A model generated the notes under the pieces. It saw nothing but the letters and a program-made list of their open reading frames with translations. It searched no databases and was not told the DNA's origin. The translations under genes and the position numbers were made by a program. From Pseudidiomarina sp. CB1 (GTDB lineage: Bacteria; Pseudomonadota; Gammaproteobacteria; Enterobacterales; Alteromonadaceae): DNA of 64,000 nucleotides. Positions 9,247 to 18,342 of the stretch are shown piece by piece. The stretch is taken from NCBI RefSeq assembly GCF_024752025.1, contig NZ_JANTPU010000002.1:124001-188000 (forward strand). The letters run 5' to 3'. Every line of letters starts with the position of its first letter. Position 1 is the first letter of the stretch.

Positions 9247-10659
9247 ATGTCGACACCACAAGACGTAATGCAATTTATTGAAGAAAACGAAGTGAAATTC
9301 GTCGATTTGCGCTTTACCGATACCAAAGGTAAAGAGCAACACGTCACCATTCCGGTGTCGCAAATCAACGAAGATTTCTTTGAAGAAGGCAAAATGTTCG
9401 ATGGCTCGTCGATCAGTGGCTGGAAAGGTATCAATGAGTCAGACATGGTACTGATGCCAGACTGTTCGTCGATTGTTCTCGACCCGTTCTCAAACGTGCA
9501 AACCATGAACGTGGTGTGTGACATTCTTGAGCCGGACACCATGCAAGGCTACGATCGTGACCCACGTTCGATTGCCCGCCGTGCCGAAGCTTTCTTGCAA
9601 AGCGCAGGAATTGCGGATACCGCATTATTTGGCCCAGAGCCAGAGTTCTTCTTGTTTAACGATGTACGCTTCCACACCGACATGAGCGGCTCGTTCTACA
9701 AAATTGAAGCTGAAGAAGCAAAATGGAACTCAGGTAAAGAATACGCTGACGGTAACCTCGCTCACCGCCCAGGCGTGAAAGGTGGTTACTTCCCAGTGCC
9801 GCCAGTAGACTCTGCACATGATATTCGTAGCACGATGTGTGAGGTGATGGAAGACATGGGTCTTGTTGTTGAGGCGCATCACCACGAGGTAGCGACAGCA
9901 GGTCAGAACGAAGTCGCAACCCGCTTTAACACCTTGACTAAAAAAGCTGACGAGATCCAAGTTTACAAGTACGTTGTGCACAACGTTGCGCATTCGTACG
10001 GCATGACCGCAACCTTTATGCCGAAGCCGATTGTTGGCGATAACGGTTCAGGTATGCACGTTCACATGTCATTGGGTAAAGATGGCCAAAACCTATTCGC
10101 TGGCGACCAGTACGGCGGCTTGAGCGAAACTGCGTTGTATTACATCGGCGGTATCATCAAGCACGCACGTGCTATTAACGCTTTCGCGAACCCAGCGACC
10201 AACTCGTACAAGCGCTTGGTCCCAGGTTTTGAAGCACCAGTAATGCTTGCTTACTCGGCACGTAACCGCTCAGCGTCGATTCGTATTCCTCTTGTGGCGA
10301 GTGCCAAAGCACGCCGCATTGAAGTACGCTTCCCTGACCCTGCGGCGAACCCATACTTGTGCTTCACGGCCTTGTTAATGGCAGGTCTCGACGGCATTAA
10401 AAACAAAATCCATCCTGGCGATGCTATGGATAAAGACTTGTATGACTTGCCAGCAGAAGAAGCAAAAGAGATCCCAACCGTGTGTCACTCGCTAGAAATG
10501 GCGTTGGAAGCACTCGACAAAGATCGCGACTTCTTGAAGCAAGGCGGCGTTATGACGGATGATATGATCGACGCTTACATCGCGTTGAAGCAAAAAGAAG
10601 TCATGACCTTAAAAATGACGACGCATCCGATTGAATTTGATCTTTATTATTCAGTCTAA
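9247..10659 (+). CDS. glnA: Glutamine synthetase, type I (GSI-beta)
   Basis: Makes glutamine from glutamate, ammonia and ATP; a cytoplasmic dodecamer. The ATG at 9247 follows GGAG by 6 nt; an upstream in-frame TTG at 9235 lies on this ribosome-binding site and is rejected. The product of 470 aa begins [18 protein letters not shown], close to the enteric protein. The glutamate-binding loop NRSASIRIP is present, and Tyr399 in [11 protein letters not shown] is the adenylylation tyrosine, so it should be under GlnE control. It is the first gene of a glnA-DUF4124-glnL-glnG cluster and is driven by the sigma-54/NtrC promoter just upstream. Confidence 0.98.
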   Translation: MSTPQDVMQFIEENEVKFVDLRFTDTKGKEQHVTIPVSQINEDFFEEGKMFDGSSISGWKGINESDMVLMPDCSSIVLDPFSNVQTMNVVCDILEPDTMQGYDRDPRSIARRAEAFLQSAGIADTALFGPEPEFFLFNDVRFHTDMSGSFYKIEAEEAKWNSGKEYADGNLAHRPGVKGGYFPVPPVDSAHDIRSTMCEVMEDMGLVVEAHHHEVATAGQNEVATRFNTLTKKADEIQVYKYVVHNVAHSYGMTATFMPKPIVGDNGSGMHVHMSLGKDGQNLFAGDQYGGLSETALYYIGGIIKHARAINAFANPATNSYKRLVPGFEAPVMLAYSARNRSASIRIPLVASAKARRIEVRFPDPAANPYLCFTALLMAGLDGIKNKIHPGDAMDKDLYDLPAEEAKEIPTVCHSLEMALEALDKDRDFLKQGGVMTDDMIDAYIALKQKEVMTLKMTTHPIEFDLYYSV

Positions 10660-10699
10660 TGCTTAGTCATTAAACCGAACGTACGACAGGAGGCCTACT

Positions 10700-11332
10700 A
10701 TGACCCGTACACCGTTTTACCTAACGCTGTTACTCGGAGCTGTCATGGTGGGCCTTTTTTGTGCGCCGAGCAGTCATGCTCAGGTGTACAAAAAGGTGCT
10801 TGAAGACGGCACCGTGGTGTATACCGATAAAAAAGAAGCTGGCGCTGAAGAAGTTCAGGTTGAGTCAGTGGTCAGCGAGTTCGAGCCCGTGAAACGCGCT
10901 ACCGACGGTGCCATCATGACCGGTCAAGAGAGCGCCGATGACGAAGAGGGTGATGACAATGTGCAAGCCTCAATTGCCATTACCAGCCCTGCTCATGAAG
11001 CAACGATCCGCAGTAATGAAGGTATTGTTAACGTGACCTGGGCGGCACAAACCCGCAACGTGAAAGGGCGGCTAAACTACCAGCTTTGGGTCGATAATCA
11101 ACTGACGTACGAGGGCCCTTCGGCCGGCGTTACCTTGCGTGACATGAACCGGGGTGAGCATCGTCTCCGAGTGCGCCTGTTTGACGAAAGCGGAACGGAA
11201 TTGGCGGTGTCGGACACATTGGTTATCTTCATTCACCAAGCTTCGATTTATAACCCTGCCCTCAATTCTGGTATCAGTTCTGGCAACAGTTCTGGTAACG
11301 TCAACATGGGTGGTACGAGTGGCCAGAACTGA
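10700..11332 (+). CDS. DUF4124 domain periplasmic protein
   Basis: Secreted protein of 210 aa with an N-terminal signal peptide (cleavage probably after SSHA). The DUF4124 motif follows directly (QVYKKVLEDGTVVYTDK), then an acidic linker and a beta-rich Ig-like segment (about residues 95-180). The C-terminus is Ser/Gly/Asn-rich (NSGISSGNSSG). A strong CAGGAGG ribosome-binding site precedes the ATG. The position between glnA and glnL is common in Alteromonadales and Pseudomonas-like genomes, but no molecular role in nitrogen control is established. The stop codon lies only 10 bp before the glnL ATG. Confidence 0.85.
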   Translation: MTRTPFYLTLLLGAVMVGLFCAPSSHAQVYKKVLEDGTVVYTDKKEAGAEEVQVESVVSEFEPVKRATDGAIMTGQESADDEEGDDNVQASIAITSPAHEATIRSNEGIVNVTWAAQTRNVKGRLNYQLWVDNQLTYEGPSAGVTLRDMNRGEHRLRVRLFDESGTELAVSDTLVIFIHQASIYNPALNSGISSGNSSGNVNMGGTSGQN

Positions 11333-11333
11333 T

Positions 11334-11350
11334 TGCACCAAAATGGTGCA
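11334..11350. promoter_or_regulatory. NtrC palindrome overlapping the glnL start codon
   Basis: TGCACCAAAATGGTGCA is a strong NtrC site, with T and A flanks that extend the symmetry to 19 bp. The ATG inside it (11343-11345) is the best glnL start. In enterics an NtrC site represses the glnL promoter from just upstream; here the site sits on the start codon itself, which suggests autorepression. Confidence 0.85.
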
Positions 11351-12434
11351 ACCAGACTTTGACCAGTTGCTCACGGCAATTGTGCAACTCGATGCGCAGT
11401 TGCATATCTGCTATATGAATACCGCGGCTGAGACGTTACTCGACGGCAGCCGAAAACGCCTCGTCAATACCCCACTGTTTAGCCTTTTCAGTTTTAGTTC
11501 GTTAGAACCGGAAGTGTTGCGGCATGCGTTGCGTGATCAGCAAAGTGTTTCCGACAGCGATGTGACATGGGTCTTTCATGATGGCCAGCGCATCACTATT
11601 GAGTTCATTGCGCAGCCGCTGCAAAGCGACGATGGTTCGTTACAAGTGCTGCTCGAGTTGCGACAGGTCGATCAAATACGGCGCATCAATCAGGAAAATT
11701 CTCAGCAACAACAGTTGCAAGCGGCGCACAGTATCGTACGTGGCTTGGCGCACGAAATTAAGAATCCGTTAGGTGGATTGCGCGGTGCGGCACAACTGTT
11801 GGCCAGTGAACTAAGTGACGAAAGCTTGCACGAGTATACCGACCTGATCATGAGCCAAGCCGACCGGCTGCGAAATTTGGTGGACCGTATGCTTGGCTCC
11901 CATGAACTTCCGCAGCGTGAGACGACAAATGTGCATGCCGTGATCGAGCGCGTCATTGCGGTGGCGAAGCTAAGCGCGCCGAGCAGCATTGAGTTCGTCC
12001 GCGATTATGACCCCAGCCTGCCGGAGCTGAGTATGGCTGCCGATGCCATTGAGCAAGCTATTTTGAATGTAGTGATGAACGCCTGTGAAGCGCTGCAGCA
12101 GAGCGGCCAGCCCGGCAAGGTCTTTTTGCGAACGCGGGTGCTGCACCAGCAAACCTTGTATGGGCAACGCTACCGCCAGTGCGCGGTGATTGAAATTCAA
12201 GACACCGGCCCTGGGGTCCCTGAAGCATTGAAAGAAACCTTGTTCTACCCGATGGTAAGCGGGCGTGCCGGTGGCACCGGCTTGGGCCTAGCGATTACCC
12301 AAAACGCTGTGCATCAGCATGCCGGTAAAGTAGAGCTGCTTTCGGAGTCCGGTGATACCCGTTTCTTGTTGTACTTACCCTATATCGAGACGCGCCAAAC
12401 CCAACCCCAAGTACAAGATGCAGGACAGGAGTAA
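11343..12434 (+). CDS. glnL: Nitrogen regulation sensor kinase NtrB (NRII)
   Basis: Cytoplasmic histidine kinase that phosphorylates NtrC under nitrogen limitation and dephosphorylates it when bound by PII. From the ATG at 11343 the product has 363 aa. A PAS domain covers about residues 1-115. The H-box is GLAHEIKNPLGGLRG with His137, then come an N-box (NACEAL) and glycine boxes (DTGPGVP, GGTGLGLA). No good ribosome-binding site precedes this ATG, but the homology starts here (MVQPDFDQLLTAIVQLD); an in-frame GTG at 11319 would add only eight residues. The glnG gene follows after 3 bp. Confidence 0.95.
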   Translation: MVQPDFDQLLTAIVQLDAQLHICYMNTAAETLLDGSRKRLVNTPLFSLFSFSSLEPEVLRHALRDQQSVSDSDVTWVFHDGQRITIEFIAQPLQSDDGSLQVLLELRQVDQIRRINQENSQQQQLQAAHSIVRGLAHEIKNPLGGLRGAAQLLASELSDESLHEYTDLIMSQADRLRNLVDRMLGSHELPQRETTNVHAVIERVIAVAKLSAPSSIEFVRDYDPSLPELSMAADAIEQAILNVVMNACEALQQSGQPGKVFLRTRVLHQQTLYGQRYRQCAVIEIQDTGPGVPEALKETLFYPMVSGRAGGTGLGLAITQNAVHQHAGKVELLSESGDTRFLLYLPYIETRQTQPQVQDAGQE

Positions 12435-12437
12435 GGC

Positions 12438-13853
12438 ATGGCGACTGCGCAAAGTGAACAACCTGTGTGGCTATTGGACGACGACAGTTCGATTCGTTGG
12501 GTGCTTGAACGCGCACTGCAACGGGCCTCGATCCAGAGTCGTAGCTTTGCTGATGCGGCAAGTCTGTACCAAGCGCTTGAGCACCAACAGCCGTTGGTGC
12601 TGCTAACTGATATTCGTATGCCTGGAGATGACGGCTTGCAAGTGCTCGAGTACGTGCAGGGACACTACCCACAACTGCGAGTTATCGTGATGACCGCGCA
12701 TTCCGACCTAGATTCGGCAGTGAGTGCTTTTCAGGGTGGTGCATTTGAGTATCTTGCTAAACCTTTCGACATGGACGAGGTGGTGCACACCATTAGCCGT
12801 GCGTTACAACTCGAGCAGAGCGAAAAAGGCGAACAAAGCGGGCCCGAACAGGTGTCAGGCATTATTGGCGCAGCACCGGCGATGCAAGATGTGTTTCGCG
12901 CTATCGGGCGGTTGTCGCATTCCAGTGCAACGGTACTGATTACCGGTGCTTCGGGCACGGGGAAGGAATTGGTTGCGCGAGCTTTGCACCAGCATAGTCC
13001 GCGGAGTAACAAGCCGTTTATTGCGCTGAATATGGCGGCTATTCCGGGCGATCTTATTGAGTCAGAGCTGTTTGGCCATGAAAAAGGTGCTTTTACCGGC
13101 GCAACTCAACGTCGCCGTGGGCGTTTTGAGCAAGCTGACGGCGGCACCTTGTTTTTGGATGAAATCGGCGACATGCCGCTGGCGGTGCAAACGCGCCTGC
13201 TGCGTGTATTAGCCGAGGGTCAGTTTTATCCGGTTGGCAGCTATCAACCGGTGCAAGTGAACGTGCGCATTATTGCCGCAACACACCAGCAACTTGAGCA
13301 ACGGGTGCAAGAAAAAGAGTTCCGCGAAGACTTGTTTCACCGTTTGAATGTTATTCGCTTGCAGCTGCCGACCTTAGCGGAGCGTCGCAGTGATATTCCG
13401 CAGTTGACCGAACATTTTCTTGCTAAAGCGGCGACTGAACTCAACGCCGAACCCAAACAACTGACCGCGGCGGCACTGCAGAAATTACAAGCGGCCGCAT
13501 GGCCCGGCAACGTGCGGCAACTCGAGAACACCTGTCGTTGGTTAACGGTTATGGCGCCTGGCCGGCGCGTGGATGTGGTTGACCTACCGAGTGATCTCGA
13601 GCCGTCCACCGACAACGCCGCTGCAACACCAAACCCTAACAGTTGGCAGATTGCGTTACGACGTGATCTTGAGCGACGCTTAGCAGGTCACGAAACGGAC
13701 ATTCTCAATGAGCTGATTGACGAATTAGAACGTATTGCTATCGAAGCCGCATTGGCGAGTACCGACGGACACAAGCAACGCGCTGCAGAAAAACTTGGAT
13801 GGGGACGCAACACCCTTGCGCGTAAGCTAAAAAGCTTCGTAAAAGATGCGTAA
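12438..13853 (+). CDS. glnG: Nitrogen response regulator NtrC (NRI)
   Basis: Sigma-54-dependent activator of 471 aa. The receiver domain has the phospho-acceptor Asp58 in LLTDIRMPG. The AAA+ domain has the Walker A-like [11 protein letters not shown], the sigma-54 contact loop [15 protein letters not shown] and the Walker [16 protein letters not shown]-terminal Fis-type helix-turn-helix ([20 protein letters not shown]) completes it. It should bind the sites at 9009-9048 and 11334-11350. An AGGAG sequence at the glnL end serves as ribosome-binding site. Confidence 0.97.
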   Translation: MATAQSEQPVWLLDDDSSIRWVLERALQRASIQSRSFADAASLYQALEHQQPLVLLTDIRMPGDDGLQVLEYVQGHYPQLRVIVMTAHSDLDSAVSAFQGGAFEYLAKPFDMDEVVHTISRALQLEQSEKGEQSGPEQVSGIIGAAPAMQDVFRAIGRLSHSSATVLITGASGTGKELVARALHQHSPRSNKPFIALNMAAIPGDLIESELFGHEKGAFTGATQRRRGRFEQADGGTLFLDEIGDMPLAVQTRLLRVLAEGQFYPVGSYQPVQVNVRIIAATHQQLEQRVQEKEFREDLFHRLNVIRLQLPTLAERRSDIPQLTEHFLAKAATELNAEPKQLTAAALQKLQAAAWPGNVRQLENTCRWLTVMAPGRRVDVVDLPSDLEPSTDNAAATPNPNSWQIALRRDLERRLAGHETDILNELIDELERIAIEAALASTDGHKQRAAEKLGWGRNTLARKLKSFVKDA

Positions 13854-13875
13854 ATGGACTATCTATTTAGATGTG

Positions 13876-13903
13876 TCTTTACATAATGCTTAGTCTGTAA
13901 AGA
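13876..13903. promoter_or_regulatory. Inverted GTAAAGA half-sites upstream of cpxR
   Basis: TCTTTAC (13876-13882) and GTAAAGA (13897-13903) are perfect inverted complements separated by 14 nt, 27 bp before the cpxR ATG. GTAAA is the CpxR half-site, but the known box is a tandem direct repeat with a 5-nt spacer, so this arrangement is not canonical. Possible autoregulatory site. Confidence 0.35.
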
Positions 13904-13929
13904 GCTACAATAACAACACAGGGTAACTT

Positions 13930-14607
13930 ATGAGCAAATTATTACTTGTTGACGACGATGCTGAACTAAGCAGTATGTTAGAGCAAATTCTCACCAAGGA
14001 AGGCTTTCAACTAACCCTTGCTGCCGATGGCGAGGCGGGGCTGGAGCGCGCATTAAGTGGGTCTTATGACCTCATTTTGCTCGATGTTATGTTGCCAGGA
14101 ATTGATGGTTTTCAACTGCTGCAACGGTTGCGTCAGCAAGCACGCAACACGCCAGTGCTGATGTTAACCGCTCGTGGTGACGACGACGACCGCGTTGCTG
14201 GTCTTGAGCTGGGGGCTGACGATTATCTGCCGAAGCCGTTTTATCCAAAAGAACTGGTGGCGCGAGTGAAGGCGCTGCTGCGCCGCACCCCACATACCAG
14301 TGTCCGTCCTGAAAAGAGCGAATACGCTGGTTTCGTGATTGATCCGGCACAAAATGAAGCACGTTGCGATGACACGCAATTGGATCTGACACCGACCGAG
14401 TTCGACATTCTCAGAACCTTGGTTCGTGCGCATGGCGAAGTGGTTAGCAAAGATGCACTATCGGTTGCTGCACTGGGGCGTTCGTTAGCGCCGTTTGACC
14501 GTAGCCTTGACGTGCATATCAGTAATATACGTAAAAAATTACCGACCGACCCGGAGCGCATCCAAACCGTGCGTGGCCGTGGTTATCGCATTATTCAATT
14601 CGCTTAA
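13930..14607 (+). CDS. cpxR: OmpR-family response regulator, CpxR-like
   Basis: DNA-binding response regulator of 225 aa for envelope stress. The receiver domain has the acidic pocket VDDD, phospho-acceptor Asp52 in ILLDVMLPG, the MLTARG threonine and KPF. The C-terminal winged helix ends in DVHISNIRKKL and VRGRGYRI. The segment LGADDYLPKPFYPKELVARVKALLRR is nearly that of enteric CpxR, which is why this name is preferred over a generic OmpR-type regulator. The partner kinase gene follows after 9 bp. No cpxP-like gene is seen nearby. Confidence 0.88.
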   Translation: MSKLLLVDDDAELSSMLEQILTKEGFQLTLAADGEAGLERALSGSYDLILLDVMLPGIDGFQLLQRLRQQARNTPVLMLTARGDDDDRVAGLELGADDYLPKPFYPKELVARVKALLRRTPHTSVRPEKSEYAGFVIDPAQNEARCDDTQLDLTPTEFDILRTLVRAHGEVVSKDALSVAALGRSLAPFDRSLDVHISNIRKKLPTDPERIQTVRGRGYRIIQFA

Positions 14608-14616
14608 GGTCGACTG

Positions 14617-15963
14617 ATGCGTTGGTATCACTCGCTTTCACTGCGACTGCTGTTCCTGTTTTGGGTGCTGTTGTTCGCAGTGGCGAGCAGTGGTTACCTG
14701 CTTGCGCTATGGTTCAGTAAGCCCATTGCACCGGCACCGGTACCGGAGGCGGTGCAATCTTCGCTGGCGCCATTACTATCCGACGTCAATACCTTTCGCT
14801 CGCTCACGCCCGGGCGGCTGTTAGCGGGCGATTATCGTGTGGCAGCGAGTCTCGCACCGAGTGGCCAAGAGCGCCTGCAATTAGATCGCTCGCTGAGTGC
14901 CTCGCACCGCCGTTTGTTACTGACCCAACTCGAGGCGGATAAGCCGCAACAAATTCCGATCGGCAATCGTATGCTGATTGGCCCCTTTAAGCTCGATGGC
15001 TATAGTTTGTTAGTGACTCGCCCGATCACTGCCGAGGAGCGCGAACAGCAAGTCGTTTCGGAACAGCAAACCCAGCGCGTGCAAACCTTAGCGCTACTTA
15101 TCGGCAGTTTAGCGATTGCAATTCTCTTGGGTGCTTGGCTGGTGATGCCACTGCGGCGCCTGACGCATGCCACCCGCGAAATTGCCAAAGGTAGCGAAAA
15201 ACCCGAACTTAAGCGCTTGCCGAAGCGTAACGACGAACTCGGTGAGCTGGCACGGGCATTGGCGACCACTGCGCATGACCTGGCGGTTTCCCGTGATGCG
15301 CAACGGCGCTTACTATCCGATGTATCGCACGAACTGCGTTCACCGTTGGCGCGCATGCAAGTGGCGCTGATGCTGAGTCAAGATGACGACGATGGCACTG
15401 AACGCGACCAACACTTGGGTCAACTGGGCCGTGATTTAGAGCGCCTGAGTACAATCATCGAACGCATTTTATCGCTGTCACGTTTAGAAAACGGCTTGGT
15501 AAGCTTGCATACCGAAGCCGTTGATGTGCGTGAGTTGGTGTCACAATTGGTCAAAGACCTTGGCTATGTTGATCCACAGCACGGCCAGCGTTTGCAGGTG
15601 CATGACAGTGACGATTGGCCGGTTATCGACAGTGATCCTGAGTTGTTACGTTTGGTGCTTGAAAATATTATTCGGAATGGCTTGCAGTACACCGATGATG
15701 CCATCGAAATCAGTTGTCAGGAGTTGCCAGAAAGTTACACTGTAATTGTTCGTGACCACGGACAAGGCGTTCCTGAAGACCAGCTAGAACAGCTGTTTAC
15801 GCCATTTTACCGCGCCGACCCATCACGTAATCATAAAGCTGGGGTTGGGCTCGGAATGGCACTGAGTTTACGCGCTGCGGCAGTGCTCGGGGGCTATGTT
15901 GATGCACGCAACCACCCTGACGGTGGACTTGAAGTTGCAGTGACGCTGAAAAGGAGCACATAG
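14617..15963 (+). CDS. cpxA: Envelope-stress sensor histidine kinase, CpxA-like
   Basis: Inner-membrane kinase/phosphatase of 448 aa. One helix near residues 8-28, a short periplasmic domain (about 30-155), a second helix near 158-175, and a HAMP segment (MPLRRLTHATREIAKG). The H-box SDVSHELRSPLARMQ has His238. The ATP-binding domain has NIIRNGLQYT, DHGQGVP and GVGLGMAL. It is part of a cpxR-cpxA-pldB operon: its TAG stop touches the GTG start of the next gene. Confidence 0.9.
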   Translation: MRWYHSLSLRLLFLFWVLLFAVASSGYLLALWFSKPIAPAPVPEAVQSSLAPLLSDVNTFRSLTPGRLLAGDYRVAASLAPSGQERLQLDRSLSASHRRLLLTQLEADKPQQIPIGNRMLIGPFKLDGYSLLVTRPITAEEREQQVVSEQQTQRVQTLALLIGSLAIAILLGAWLVMPLRRLTHATREIAKGSEKPELKRLPKRNDELGELARALATTAHDLAVSRDAQRRLLSDVSHELRSPLARMQVALMLSQDDDDGTERDQHLGQLGRDLERLSTIIERILSLSRLENGLVSLHTEAVDVRELVSQLVKDLGYVDPQHGQRLQVHDSDDWPVIDSDPELLRLVLENIIRNGLQYTDDAIEISCQELPESYTVIVRDHGQGVPEDQLEQLFTPFYRADPSRNHKAGVGLGMALSLRAAAVLGGYVDARNHPDGGLEVAVTLKRST

Positions 15964-16998
15964 GTGCCAGAGACAGACAACCGACAAGTGTTGGCAGTCA
16001 AACCAAGCGACAATGATACGTCGGCTTGGCAGGCGTTTTTTAATGACACCATCATGCCCTACTGGCGTGCCCATGCGCAGATGTTTGAATTGGCGCGTCC
16101 GCACAATCTCATCTTACGTTATTTCTTGGTTTTCCCGGAGCAAGCCAAGGGCCTAGTGCTGCTTAGCCCCGGCCGTATTGAAGGTGCAATAAAGTATCCC
16201 GAGTTGGTGTGGGAGCTGGCCCAGCTGGGCTATGCGACGGCGATCATTGACCACCGTGGGCAAGGTTATTCAGATCGCCTGAGCGACAATCACCATAACG
16301 GGCATGTGGATCGTTTTGATGACTTTGTTGATGATTTCGCGGCTTTTACCCGCGCGAGTGAAGCTGCGATGGTTGATCATTATGGACGCGAGCTTCCGCT
16401 GCACCTTGTGGCGCATTCGATGGGTGGCGCAATTGCGGCACTCTATTTGGCGCGTTACCCGCACAAAGTCAAAAGTGCAGTATTGTGTTCGCCGATGTTT
16501 GGCATTCAGACTGGCCGACTGCCGCATTGGTTAGCGAAAGGTTTTGCCCATGCTGGCGCATTTTTGAATCAACTTATAATGCCGCACCGTCCGTGGTTCA
16601 TTATTGGTACTGGCGGCTATGTTGAAGTGCCGTTTGCGCAGAATGAATTGAGTCATAGCTTAGCGCGTTATCACACCTTCCGAGAGTTGTATCGACAGCA
16701 CCCTGAAGTGCAGCTCGGTGGCCCGAGTTTTCGTTGGGTATCGCAAGCGTTGTCGGCCAGCCGCCGCGCGATTGCTGAGGCTGCTGACATCCATATTCCG
16801 GTACTGGTGTTGCAAGCGGGCGGCGATACCGTCGTTGATCCACGTGGGCAAGCTGAGTTCGTTTGTGCGCTCTCGCACCCGTATAGCCGCTTAGCCACCA
16901 TTGCGGAGGCCCGCCACGAACTGTTTATTGAGGCCGATGCGTATCGTCAGCCGGCGTTACAGCAGACGCTGGATTGGTTTCAGTCTGCGCAGCGCTAG
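15964..16998 (+). CDS. pldB: Alpha/beta hydrolase, PldB-like lysophospholipase
   Basis: Serine hydrolase of 344 aa that probably cleaves lysophospholipids. The run GRIEGAIKYPELVWELAQLGY, then DHRGQGYSDR and HVDRFDDFVDD, matches lysophospholipase L2. The nucleophile elbow is AHSMGGA, with the Ser near residue 155; a late Asp and the HELF His (about residue 320) complete the triad. It starts with GTG directly after the cpxA stop, which places it in the Cpx operon and suggests a link to membrane lipid damage. Its last 74 bp overlap the 3' end of fieF on the other strand. Confidence 0.85.
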   Translation: MPETDNRQVLAVKPSDNDTSAWQAFFNDTIMPYWRAHAQMFELARPHNLILRYFLVFPEQAKGLVLLSPGRIEGAIKYPELVWELAQLGYATAIIDHRGQGYSDRLSDNHHNGHVDRFDDFVDDFAAFTRASEAAMVDHYGRELPLHLVAHSMGGAIAALYLARYPHKVKSAVLCSPMFGIQTGRLPHWLAKGFAHAGAFLNQLIMPHRPWFIIGTGGYVEVPFAQNELSHSLARYHTFRELYRQHPEVQLGGPSFRWVSQALSASRRAIAEAADIHIPVLVLQAGGDTVVDPRGQAEFVCALSHPYSRLATIAEARHELFIEADAYRQPALQQTLDWFQSAQR

Positions 16999-17878
16999 GT
17001 TGCGGCACCGCTGACAGTGGGTCCATGTGAATAATCACATCAGTGTCTGGAAACAGCTCGCGTAACCTTTGTTCGGCGCCATCGGCAATGTCATGTGCCG
17101 CTTTTAGTGAGAGCTCGTCTCGGAGCTCCACGTGGCACTGAATGAACCGCGTTGGACCGGATGCTCGGGTGCGCAAGTCATGCCAACCATGAATGCCTTT
17201 GGTCGATCGCAACACCGCGACAATCTGTGCTTTGTCGTCCTCAGGAAGTTCGCGATCCATCAAACCTTGAAATGCCTCCCAGCCGATTCGAATCGCGCCG
17301 TAGGCCAGATAAATGGCAATCACAATGGCGAACGCACTATCGGCCCAATACCAGCCATAGGCACTAAGTAGTAAAGCGGCAATGACCGCGCTATTTAACA
17401 GTAAATCTGACTGAAAATGCAGATGGTCGGCGGCGATGGCTTTGGAGCCTGTGTTGCGGATGGCGACCCGTTGCAATAGCACGAGTCCGAGCGTGAGGGC
17501 AATGGCAAACAGTGAGACATAAACCCCGAGGTCGGCCTGTTGCACTTGGCTCCCTTGCCACAACTGCTGGGCGCTGTGCACTAACAACAGCATCGCCGAT
17601 CCCGTGATCAGCGCCGATTGCACCAACGCCGCAAGTGACTCCGCTTTACCATGACCAAAGCGGTGCTCGCGGTCGGCGGGTTGCAGCGCGTAACGCACCG
17701 AGAAAAAGGTAAACAATGAGGCTAAGCCGTCCAACATCGAGTCGGTGGCTGACGCTAGCATGCTGGCAGCGTCGGTGGCGATCCAGGCCCACAGTTTCAC
17801 GACAATGAGCGTGAAGGCAACCGTTACCGATGCGCGGGTTGCTAGTTTGACCCAGAAGCCATAATCACGCTCAGCCAC
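16925..17878 (-). CDS. fieF: Cation diffusion facilitator, FieF-like
   Basis: Metal/proton antiporter of the inner membrane, 317 aa, probably exporting Fe(II) or Zn(II). Six hydrophobic segments are visible. SATDSMLDGLASL and HRFGHGKAESLAAL give the DxxxD and HxxxE metal sites seen in FieF, and ADHLHFQSDLLLNSAV gives the second HxxxD. A C-terminal cytoplasmic domain with VIIHMDP ends the protein. The start is GTG, whose G also ends the trmL TAG stop. The 3' end lies antisense within pldB for 74 bp, so the two genes share coding DNA. Confidence 0.92.
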   Translation of the reverse strand: MAERDYGFWVKLATRASVTVAFTLIVVKLWAWIATDAASMLASATDSMLDGLASLFTFFSVRYALQPADREHRFGHGKAESLAALVQSALITGSAMLLLVHSAQQLWQGSQVQQADLGVYVSLFAIALTLGLVLLQRVAIRNTGSKAIAADHLHFQSDLLLNSAVIAALLLSAYGWYWADSAFAIVIAIYLAYGAIRIGWEAFQGLMDRELPEDDKAQIVAVLRSTKGIHGWHDLRTRASGPTRFIQCHVELRDELSLKAAHDIADGAEQRLRELFPDTDVIIHMDPLSAVPQPSAAQTETNPASAVTPADDTHRPQ

Positions 17879-18342
17879 TAAGCGCCCCCAACAAAGTCAT
17901 GTTGGCGCCACGCTTCGTAGCTAATAATAGCAACCGCATTGGATAAATTGAGCGAACGGTTATTCGGCATCATGGGAATACGAATACGTTGCTCTGGCGT
18001 GAATTGATTCAGTACATCATCTGGTAATCCGCTCGTTTCAGAGCCAAACAACAGCACACAATCGCTAGGGTAACGTACTGACGTATAACTGCTGCTGCCT
18101 TTGGTCGTGCAGGCAAACATCTTTCGATCGCCCATCGCTTGAGCGAACGAGGCAAAGTCAGGGTAGCGTGCAACATTGCTTAAATCATGATAGTCCAACC
18201 CAGCGCGACGTAGTTTCTTTTCTTCGAAGTCAAAGCCAAGCGGTTCAATCAGATGGAGCTGGCAGCCGTTATTCGCGCTTAGACGAATAATATTACCGGT
18301 ATTTGCCGGCATGACAGGGTTATGTAGAGCAATATGAAACAT
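17878..18342 (-). CDS. trmL: tRNA (cytidine(34)-2'-O)-methyltransferase TrmL
   Basis: SPOUT-family enzyme that methylates the wobble ribose of leucine tRNAs. At 154 aa it has the family length. The opening [20 protein letters not shown] and the knot motifs [10 protein letters not shown] and [18 protein letters not shown] are typical. It lies in a run with the upstream solute-binding protein gene (TAG then ATG, no gap) and fieF downstream (1-bp overlap), so the three are probably cotranscribed. Confidence 0.95.
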   Translation of the reverse strand: MFHIALHNPVMPANTGNIIRLSANNGCQLHLIEPLGFDFEEKKLRRAGLDYHDLSNVARYPDFASFAQAMGDRKMFACTTKGSSSYTSVRYPSDCVLLFGSETSGLPDDVLNQFTPEQRIRIPMMPNNRSLNLSNAVAIISYEAWRQHDFVGGA

